A DNA stretch of 64,000 bases from Ceratodon purpureus (taxonomy: Eukaryota; Streptophyta; Bryopsida; Pseudoditrichales; Ditrichaceae), in NCBI GenBank assembly GCA_014871385.1, contig CM026425.1:13211668-13275667 (forward strand), in the 5' to 3' direction. The position numbers and the translations under genes were made by a program. Below, piece after piece: positions 54,995 through 64,000 of this stretch; position 1 is the stretch's first letter; each line of letters begins with the position of its first letter. The notes below the pieces were generated by a model. The model saw only the letters and a list, made by a program, of their open reading frames with translations. It ran no database searches and was not told the DNA's origin.

Positions 54995-57900
54995 AACCTA
55001 GTTGAATAAGATTGTCCTTTTTATTGAATTCCATGAAGTTAACTTATTTTTTTCTAAATTTCACTTGTTGTAGTCTCTTCCTTCATCTCTTTCCCTTTTG
55101 AGACCAATGATCGTGAAGAAGAGGCCATGATGAAAAAATTAGAGAAATTGCTAAAATTAAGATGAATATATAAAATAATTTGTAAATGATAGAGTTTATA
55201 GAAGTTAGAAGATAATTGGTGACAATTTATAGTCCAATTGAATACTATTTTTAAAAATTAAAATATTTTAAGAAAATTTTCATTATTTTACGGGACCAAA
55301 TGAAATCTTAGATAAATCCTAGCACATGACAATTCACGAGCTGACCGTAAATCCCCATCAATCAACTGCACTTAACAAACAAAACTCCATTAACATTACA
55401 ATTTTATTATCACTTCAGGAAACATTACATTATCCTGTTGTTTTTCTATATCTCCCTCCGATACTCTGCCCTCTGTGTTCATCTCTCTCCCTTCTTATAT
55501 CCCCTCAGTTCGTTCTTGGCATGCCTTGCACCAACTAGTCTTCGACGGCAGTTATTTCCTATTTTTGGCTAACTAACTATTAACCTCCCGGTGCATAATC
55601 ACCATCCAAATTTATGACGTCGTCACAACCTACATCCAGCTGGACTCCTTCAGCATTGTTGTCTCGAACGTATTGATTGGAAAATATTTTGTTCAACATT
55701 TCCTCCCAAGGGTCTTGATTGTTTTTACGATCAGGAGTCTGCAAATGTTCCAAATGAAAATAAAACTTAAGCTTTGATCGATTGTGTGGCTTAGTGATCC
55801 TTGATCCATCTGGAGTGCTCAAAGAATACGATCAAATATAATACGATCAAATATAATACGATCAAATATGGATTTTTATTAATATAAGACGAATAATTTG
55901 GATTATTTTTATAAGATTTTAGAAAAAGATAAAGACAAACAATTTTATTTTTTTTAAAGATGAAGAATCTTTTTGTATAAATATATATTACAAATACATA
56001 TCAAATACACATTAAATACATATTAAACATATAATTAGAAGTTTATCCTAAATTAAAAATGATTTCATATAAATTGTGATTGAGGCATTTAGCTTACAAA
56101 AAAATGCTTAACATCCTTAAGTACTGGCGGAAGCTCAAGCAGGTGGTTTGAAATACATATGGTTGGCTCAAAAAGCCCTCATAATTTAATACCTATCGTC
56201 CATCCTAGTGCCTAATGAATATTGAGAAGGAAACTCATATCGAGAAGCATATGCGATAAAAGGATCTATAGGGATATTAGTGAAGTGCAACAGTTGAGAA
56301 TCCTTTGATGAAGTCATATATAAGCCTTGAGGATAACAATGTTGGTGTAAATGGGGTACTAAGTACGATGAAGTTGAAGTGGCAACCAACATAGTGCTTA
56401 TGCTGGACTTTATCCACCCTTAGATTCCACCATATCCTTCTCTCAATCCTACCCAATTCTTTAGCCCCATCCATTCACTTATGGATTTTTACATAACTCC
56501 TGGCTTTTTTTTTGGTGTATGTTTGTGTGAGAAGTTGAAGACCAAGTTGACTCAAAGCAGCTAGAACATTATCATCTTCTTAATAATTTGTATATTCACA
56601 CTGCCAAGTACACATTTCAAGTCACCTACATTCTTGATTAGGGTTTATGTTCTTTTTGTTGCAATACCATATTGTAATTCATTCAATGCCACTATGAAAT
56701 ACGTTTATGTTGATAATGAATTAACTACACTACATCAACACCATAGACCTAGTGATATGGAAACTTGGTTTGTATTTGCCATCTTTCATCTCAAATCATT
56801 CCACTGCGTTTTAAGACTCACTGTAATCTTTCATTAGTAACCCATAAAGCATTCTTTCTTTTTTTGTGCAGAGGAAATAACCTAAAAGAAAAGAGTTCAA
56901 CGAATAGCATTTGGCTTGTGTAAAATATTTCATAGTGAAATATAAAAAAACTAAATATTAAAAGAAACTATTGTTTTGGAATAGAAGGGTTTAGGGTTTT
57001 AGCACAAAAGGTTAATTAAATGAATTGATATATTGTAATCCACATGTTGTGGAATATATTGAAGGTTATCAAAATGATTTCATATATTTCTTTTACATGA
57101 AGGCCAATACAAATGACCTTAGTTGCCCAAATTAATTTGAAGAGTTTTAGTGGACATAGATATTGATGTATAATATTTCATTTTCACATTATAATCCATG
57201 TATATTTTGGGTTTAAGGCATTTTATGATTCACATTAGTATTGATTCACCTACCTAATTTAACCTTTATTCAGTAGGACATGATCATTGAGCATTTGTTT
57301 CAGATAATCCGCTCAGGATAGTAGATCGAAAAGGAAAACACAAATACGACATCACCAACAGACCCCATAAGCCCAAAAAACTCAAGAATAGAGGATTGGT
57401 GAAGACGAAATCTCAAAAGTGTTCATGGCAAATTGATGTCATTGTAACTGTGTTAGAGAATTCCATCTTGATTTGATCAGAACTCTTTGCAATGAAGTGC
57501 ACTTTAAAAATGCATAGGACAAGCTTTCAAAGGATCTTGATGTGTACATATCCAAATTCCGCTTTATATATGGAAAGGAAGAACGTGTTATGCTCCAATT
57601 CAAGCAAGTGTATGTGCAGAGGTTGCGAAGGTGTGAGTTTTACAACAAAAACCAAAGCCATCTTAACCTTTTAATACAAAATTTATAACTTTCGGACTTA
57701 CAGCCCTTGGCTCCATAGCCCTCTCACAAGTCGACTTACATCCCGCCCTCCACCGCTTCTCAGATGGACATGCAAGCTCACAAGAACACAAGCGTTAGCC
57801 TTGAAAAGAGCCGCTAAACTTGGAGAAATGAGAGCGTATAGGATTTACAGAAGAAATGAGACCGTCCGGGGTTTGTGGAAGAATTTGAGTGTCTGAGTGT

Positions 57901-58290
57901 GTGGGTGAACTAGAACGCTTGGGATTTGTAGGAGAAAAGACAACGCATGGGGTTTGTGGGAGATGCGAGTGTCAGCGCCGGCCTCAAAGCACACACAGAC
58001 TCAAACCTACAGTGGAAGACGACCTAACAGATACACTTCGAGAGACAACCTAATAAAAAACATCTTCTTTGCACAGATATCATCCAACGCTGTTATTGTA
58101 GGAACAACGAGGATTTGCATTGGAAACGTGACAGAAACGTAGTGAATAAAAAATTCATCCAAGGAAACTTCATCAATTATAGATGGAAGTTAAACTTAAA
58201 ACTACGAATACTTATTTCCTAAAAAAATCAAATTTCAAAAAATTACTTTTTGTAATGCTAGACACCAAAATTTGAGATTAACTAGTTATT
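54995..58290. other. AT-rich host spacer
   Basis: No gene is recognised. A minus-strand ORF at 55580-55822 (acidic C-terminus, DPWEEMLNKIF) could be a remnant of a transposon-associated MYB-like protein, but the support is too weak to call. Confidence 0.4.
55828..55870. repeat. 14-bp tandem repeat
   Basis: About three units of AATACGATCAAATAT. Confidence 0.7.
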
Positions 58291-58603
58291 TGACCGAGAG
58301 GTGATGAAGCTGCCCCTAAAGTATAAGCAAGAGTACAAATGGGTCCGGAACCTTTGTAAAGCTGAAACACTTTTACTTTTTGGGTTCCAGCACTACCGGA
58401 CGAATGAGAAGCGCATACCACCGTGTGATGCAATCATCCAAAAGGTCGACCGTGACGGGACTGCGCCTATAACCATGGGGCCCCATAACCGCAGAAATCA
58501 GTTCCAGAGAGCCCGCGAGAAAGAGAGAGAAAGAGAGCGGGAGTGGTCTGAGTATGAGTTTGTCAATCCCTTGCTGCCCATTTCCGCCATAGCCGACTTG
58601 CCC

Positions 58604-58682
58604 TACCTTTGCCCTGCCTTGCCTCACTTTGCCCTGCCTTGTCTTGTCTTGCCTTGCCTTGCCTAGCCTTGCCTTGCCTTTC
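58604..58682. repeat. (CCTTG)n-like microsatellite
   Basis: An imperfect GCCTT/CCTTG repeat, probably in the promoter or 5' UTR region of the ALY/REF gene. Confidence 0.75.
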
Positions 58683-58684
58683 AC

Positions 58685-59006
58685 TCCAATACTGCCGTCA
58701 ATCTACTCTGTGGTTCTGTTTCCAAGCGTCTCTCTAGGATTTTATCGTCATCGACTTTCAGGTGTCTCAAGGTGTCTTCGGCGAGCGAGCGAGGGACTTC
58801 TCCGACTTCGGCTTCTGCGAGTATTGGCGCCGGGTTAGGTTTTACTTCTCCCGCGGCTGCTAGTGATCGGGGTTTCGGTAGCTGCCTGGGACGGCCGGCG
58901 GTGTCGGATTGCCGGTGGTTGTGGGGGTCTAGGGTTTCGAGGTTTCGGAGGTATTCGCTGCATCGGGTTCGGTGTTTCCGAGGGTTTCGGTTGACGGGAA
59001 GGCACC
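58685..59006 (+). promoter_or_regulatory. 5' leader or promoter-proximal region of the ALY/REF gene
   Basis: GC content rises sharply here relative to the spacer. No TATA box is obvious. The region leads directly to ATG 59007 in a good context (GGCACCATGAC). Confidence 0.45.
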
Positions 59007-61413
59007 ATGACGAGCGCGTTGGACATGTCGCTGGACGATCTGATTAAGACGAACAAGAGCGCCACCCGCGGTGGGAGGGGTGGCGGGCGGGGCGCCGGTG
59101 GTGCGCCCCGGCGCGGAGGAGCGAGCGGCGGTGGTGATGGGGACTACCCCATGAGCAAAGCAGCAGGGCCAGCCCGCAGACAAGTGAGCCGGGCGACCGC
59201 CCGGCCGACGCCTTACGCGAGTGCAAAGGCAAGCAAAGAGGCAACCCCTTATTCACTCGTATTTAGTGGCAATGGCAGGCATTTGAAAGAGAGTCGGTAG
59301 GGATAAGGAAAACAAGAGATACAGAACAGAACAGAAGAGAAAAAAGGAAAGTACAGAACATTGCACATGCAGTTTTTTATGAGGCACAGAGGCCATTGAG
59401 GAATCGGTATCGTGAGAGTGAGGAAAAGCGTCCTTGTGAGGTTTGATGGTGTGAGCAACGGGCCGAGGTGTGATAAGGAAGCCGTGTACTGTATCAAGGG
59501 AGCAGGGGGTTTGGTGTTTTGGATATGTGAGGATGAAGGGTGGAACATCTGTGTGGGAGGCCCTCGTGGACGTGCCGTGCCGTGGGCTGTAGTTCATCTT
59601 CGGCTGGAATGCTGGGGGCCTACTATGATGATGATGAATTTCCATACAATCACAGCGGTGTGACACGTTCATGTTGAGCTTCGCAGTATTGTGGTGGGCG
59701 GAGGTATCCATATCTGCAGTTGAGTCGGATGTGGCTGGCCTCTTGTTGTAGTCGTGCGGCGTTGGTAGTGTAGGAGTTGTGTGTGTGTGTGTTTGCGCAT
59801 TGATGTGATTGGCACGGCGGTGGGGGGGAGGGGTTTGTGTGTGTGTGAGAGAGTGGTGATGCTGATGGAGTTGGTGGGCGGTGCGAACCGCCGATGGTGT
59901 GTTGTGGTTGTGAACAGCCAGCACGGCGCGCTCCGGAGTCGGCGTGGCAGCACGACATGTACAACGGCGGAGGATTTGCGCCGGCAGCAGCGGCAGGCGG
60001 GAGGGCGATGAGCGGCGGGGGGATCGAGACGGGGACGAAGCTGTATATCTCGAACCTGGACTACGGGGTGTCGAACGACGACATAAAGGTGAGCGGTGTG
60101 ATGTGGTGGTGGGTATGGGAGTTGCGAGTATGAGAGCATGGAGGGTGATGATGGGCACATTATGGTTTAGAGTGGTTGAATGTGGTATGTCCTGATTGGC
60201 GGATGTAGGATTTGATTGTTTCGACTGCTGGCGAGGAATTCGGATGGAGGAGAGTGGTGACATTGGGTCGTTTCGTTAGACGCGAGGTGGTTGTGCTTTG
60301 GGTGGAGTAGTGATTTGGCTTGGGAGTTAATGACTTTGGTTTGTTTGTTGGGGGTTGGCAGGAGCTGTTTTCGGAGGTGGGGGATCTGAAGAGATGCTCG
60401 ATCAACTACGATCGGAGTGGTCGTTCGAAGGTGAGGTTTGCGCTGTCGGTGTGGAAGGTGCAGTAGTGGATGTGGGGTTTGGTTTGGGATCACATGAATG
60501 GTGTGGGGCATTGGTGGTGGTGTTAGAAGATGCGGGAGTGAATGGTGTGAATATGTTGGTCATGGATGCAGTTGATGTGTATTGTTGGTACAGTTTGGGG
60601 GATATTGGTTATGGAGGTTTGTTGTCATTGTGGTTGTGGTTGGCTTACGAGTGGCGGGTGTTATGTTGGTGGACAGGGGACTGCGGAGGTGGTATTCACG
60701 AGGAAGCCGGATGCGGTGGCGGCGGTGAAGAGATACAACAACGTGCAGCTGGACGGAAAGCCGATGAAGATCGAGATGATTGGCACAAACCTGAACTCGG
60801 CCCCCGTTCCAGCTGCCCGGACGAATGGAGCGATGACGATCATGGCAGGGCGGGGACGGACCGTGTCATCACAAGCGTAAGTGTCGCCGTTTTTGCATGG
60901 TGAAGTGGGGTGTGCTTATGCTTGTGTAGACTCCGATTAAGAGCGGTTCGATGGTCTTGTGGACTTGAGAACTTAGAGTTGGTTTTGTCTATGACGTGGT
61001 TATGTCGGAATGGTCTGCTTTTGGGTTTGGGGGCTTGTATCTATTGTTCAGAATAATGATTGGTATCTGCGTTCAACATTTACTGATTCCGGATTAGTTG
61101 TAGTGTAAGTAGTCCGACAATAGCGGGTTATTTTTTTGGAAGTAGTCGCTTGTGTTTTGGGGCTATATAGTAGGCGGGCACTGATAGGGCTTGGTGTATG
61201 TGCAGTTTGCCATTCACTCGGGGTCCAGGATCAGGCGGTGGCAGAGGAGGAAGTGTCGCATTCAGGGGAAGGGGTGGCGGCAGGACTGTAGGCGGTGCCG
61301 GAGGCAGGGGTGGTAGAGGGGGCGGGAGGGGTGCTCCCAAAGAAGATAAATCAGCGGAAGATCTGGATAAGGACCTAGAGTCGTATCATGCGCAAGCCAT
61401 GGAGACGAATTAA
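59007..61413 (+). CDS. ALY: ALY/REF mRNA-export adaptor (THO/TREX component)
   Basis: Five exons are consistent in phase: 59007-59183, 59918-60088, 60362-60430, 60677-60876 and 61206-61413, giving 274 residues, a normal length for plant ALY proteins. The N-terminus has the conserved UAP56-binding motif (ALDMSLDDLIKTNK) and an RGG-rich segment. A single RRM follows: KLYISNLDYGVSNDDIKELF (RNP2) and then AEVVFTRKPDA (RNP1 region), ending GKPMKIEMIGTNL. A glycine/arginine-rich linker and the second UAP56-binding tail (SAEDLDKDLESYHAQAMETN) close the protein. It links spliced mRNA to the export receptor in the nucleus. All introns are GT-AG; intron 1 is GT-microsatellite-rich. It is complete and appears functional. 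Confidence 0.95.
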
Positions 61414-62419
61414 GGTTATGTGCATATGGAATGTAGTGTGGCGGGTCTTAAGAATCCGGCACATGGAATCTTGGTTAGGATTTAATTATGACTAGGAAAT
61501 GGTAGTGTGAAGTTTGGGCATATCGTAGGCAGCGAAGCATAACCCAGGGACATGTTACTTTTGTTTGTGGTTATGGCCTGAGCTGGAGCAGTGCGAAGTG
61601 TATGGTCGTGTGATCGGCCCATCTAGATGATACAGCTGGCTGTTTCCTGGGCATCATGTGATAGTCAGGTTTGTAGAGATTATGGTTTTTGATGTAATTT
61701 CTTTTTTTAATCACAAGCCATTTAGGATTTTGTGCACCTGTGATGATTCAAACTTTCGCTATGGTGGTGCAGTTCCAGTTGAATGTTCACTGAAGCGCAG
61801 CATTGGATGCATGTAATTGTCGTGTAGGGCGAGAACAGTTCTCAGATATCATCTGTGTAGGCAGCCACTGATGGCCCGTTAGCTGAGCTTTTCTGCTTTC
61901 GTTGTTCCGTCGTGCGTTTAATTGCATTCCGCTGCTCTGCTTAATACCTGGTATTTGGAAACTTTTTTGAGACTTCCGTATCGTTTGACTGTTATTATTG
62001 GTATTGTACAACAAAGTAAATGTGATGCATCAAGGATATATGGATGTGATTGCTTAGTAATGATGTTTTGCCGAATAGATCGAATGATGTGCCTTTAAAT
62101 CTAAAGTCTCCTCGAAGTTGACCAATCTGACTATATATCACGCAATCACTTGTCTTCCTCTCTACGTTTCCAGATTTGAGATTAGTATTGTTTAGAATTC
62201 TTCTCATGCAAAGTCCAACGCTCTAATCTCTTCAACTTGTATCTTCAATGTGTTGATCACTTTTATATAGTACAGGTTAATATAGTGATTATCTGTTTCT
62301 TTAACTTTGTTTTCAACTCAATTGATCTCCAATCGACTGTAATCTGCTGCTTTTACCCGAACGAAGACAGTTTGATGTCTGGGAAAATGAGAGCTCTGGA
62401 AATTTGACATGATTTCTAT
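61414..62419. other. Intergenic region between convergent genes
   Basis: Contains the 3' UTR of the ALY/REF gene and probably that of the minus-strand gene that follows. No further gene is seen. Confidence 0.6.
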
Positions 62420-64000
62420 TCAGTAAGGTGATTTTTTGGGAGGTGTAGCTGCTCTCCGCGCCCTCTCTGCCTCTTTTTTTTCTTCCTCTTCTCTTTCTGC
62501 TAAAATTTCTTCATGAGTTTTCTTTGTGTGTCCCAAGTAATTCACCTTCTCGTCATCCTTGGACATTAATTTACCTGACAAAATGCAGATTGAGAAAAAT
62601 CAAACACAAAACCTTCTGTTCTCCATACGTCCACAAGTTTCAACAGTTTTGCATTTGAACTCTGCCAATGCAGCGAACTTATTCTTGTACAATCAACTCG
62701 TTCAAAAGTATTCTATAAACCACTCAAAAAAACATAACAAATTGTTTTTCAGATCCCCATAATTGAAACTGATAACGATGACAAAGTTGAAGTGAGAGTG
62801 AGAGTGTGGTATACTCGGAGGAGGCTCCAATCCAGCCGCCTTCGCCTTCTCGGCTTCCTTCAATTCTTCTGCCAGTTCTTTCAAAAAATTCATCTTGTTG
62901 TTCAGTTGCTGTTCCATCCCACACCCAAATACAACCGGCATGAATTCATGGATCCATCACTACCTACAAACCTTCCAATCAAGAGCTATGCAAAAATCCC
63001 CCAACTCCTTCAATTACAAACACAATTTCGACGCATTCAAATCCCTCATACTGACCGAGAGCAACAGGATGAGTCTGTTCTGCACTTTCACCAACGTATC
63101 CATCTGATGCGTGAAGCCTCTATCTGCCTGCAAGATTGACAAGAACAGGAAGTGTTGTCAGAATATATATATAACTAGGCTAAGTTGATGGATTAGATCA
63201 CTGTTCAATCATTGTTTTTGTGCAAGGAGGTTCAGATCATCAGCTTACCAGGCCCTCACACCCATAGTGAAGCTTGTCCACCAGCTTCGCCGTGCCTTCA
63301 ACGATGAGTTCCAGTGGGTAGGAGTTTTTCCGAGGTTTGAATTCGGAGAGCCGACGGACGTTCTTCTTGGTGTTGTCGGCCAGGCTATGAACTTGACTGA
63401 TTCCCAAGGATTCTCTCCTCTGGTAAGCCTGCCGTTTCCATTTCCAATTTCATAAGTGCCAGTACATTGTGTGCATCTCTAGGTTTGAAGCCATGGACAA
63501 CAAAAAAACTGAAGTGCATTAAGCATTTATGGTGCATTGATAGATTTGTATGTAGTCTGGGCGTTTTTCGGATTACTTACCATGGGAATCTCTGCGGTGT
63601 TTCGTAGTTGGGAAAGACTTGTGTGGAGCTCCTTCTTCACTTCTTGGAGGTAGGCAACTTGTTTCTGTTGGAACAAGAACTGACTGTACATCGCTCTCAT
63701 ACTGTCCACGTCCATCACCATTTTGATCTTCCGGATTTGTCTTAGCATCCTTTTTTGCAGGTCGGGGCCTATTTCAGCCCTCTTGCCAGCGAACCAAATC
63801 GTGATTAACTGCAGGACACAGATCACCCTGCGTTTGTTATATATGTTGGTTTTTGAAAATTTTCTAAACAAAATGCAAATGGAAAATTATGTTTTAAGAG
63901 GTGACTGCATATGGATGCAAATTACAACAGAGTGCAAAGCCTCACCTACTTCTTCGAGCTCCTTTTTTGCTTGCAGGCGCGACTTGTTACCATCGAATAC
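62420..64000 (-). CDS. Coiled-coil protein, C-terminal exons (partial), family not identified
   Basis: Six phase-consistent exons on the minus strand: 64000-63950 (continues off the window), 63808-63581, 63419-63249, 63127-63056, 62908-62815 and 62574-62420, ending at TGA 62420-62422. The product is almost entirely helical and charged. Examples are RAEIGPDLQKRMLRQIRKIK, LQEVKKELHTSLSQL, MNFLKELAEELKEAEKAKAA and a final EEILAEREEEEKKEAERARR, with a PPKKSPY tail. This is the pattern of a long coiled-coil or cytoskeletal scaffold protein. All donors and acceptors follow GT-AG and no stop interrupts the frame, so it is a live host gene. It converges with the ALY/REF gene. I cannot name the family; microtubule-associated proteins are one possibility. 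Confidence 0.7.

Noticed and set aside
55580-55822. MYB/SANT-like transposon protein
   Set aside because: Only a weak acidic C-terminal resemblance; the tryptophan-spaced MYB repeat itself is not visible.
58301-58666. 121-codon ORF upstream of the ALY/REF gene
   Set aside because: Its second half is a translation of the CCTTG microsatellite, and the first half has no signature.
59253-60511. Long minus-strand ORFs opposite the ALY/REF gene
   Set aside because: They are low-complexity His/Pro/Thr-rich translations of GT-rich introns on the other strand.

Overview
The window is nuclear DNA of a land plant. Supporting this are spliced genes with GT-AG introns, an ALY/REF mRNA-export gene ending in the UAP56-binding tail, an F-box gene of plant type, a remnant of a plant FMO (GS-OX-like) gene, and two FAR1/MuDR-type (MULE) transposons next to a Ty3/gypsy element. 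I would guess a bryophyte or another non-seed plant, but the sequence does not prove it. Host spacers are AT-rich; the mobile DNA is much more GC-rich.

Left host flank (1-7474): a possible small minus-strand gene (658-855), a lone DYRK-kinase exon (3387-3552), an F-box gene with one in-frame TAG (4578-5822), and two 3' exons of an FMO gene (6384-6985).

Centre (7484-50041): one nested block of about 42.6 kb. Its outermost element is a MULE with inverted ends of about 0.32 kb and a perfect 9-bp target duplication, CAACTGACT (7475-7483 and 50042-50050). Without its insertions this MULE is about 11.1 kb. It carries a four-exon SWIM-type transposase (+), a multi-exon Ulp1/C48-protease-like gene (-), and one or two small ORFs. 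It is saturated with GTCTCG/CGAGAC. Three elements sit inside it: (a) an unclassified 3.5-kb element (7644-11161, 5-bp duplication CGGGA) with a 622-codon ORF; (b) a second MULE of about 15.2 kb (19904-35055), inserted in a coding exon of the Ulp1 gene; (c) a 12.75-kb Ty3/gypsy element (36924-49677, duplication AAGGT), very young and whole-looking. The second MULE carries its own transposase, a small acidic-protein ORF, and a long spliced gene that joins a 57-residue tandem-repeat region, RNA-polymerase-II-CTD-like heptads, a ParB-like domain and a DNA-methyltransferase-like domain. A 466-bp MITE-like element (29582-30047) sits inside that gene.

Right host flank (50051-64000): a long AT-rich spacer with a possible 59-residue gene (51933-52112) and decayed ORFs, then an intact five-exon ALY/REF gene (59007-61413, +) and the 3' half of an unidentified coiled-coil gene (62420 to beyond 64000, -).

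The two most interesting signals are: (1) three unrelated elements of the nest are each peppered with their own short motif, on both strands and inside coding sequence; (2) a MULE carries a spliced ParB-like plus methyltransferase-like gene. Both could relate to self-recognition or chromatin control by mobile elements. That is inference.
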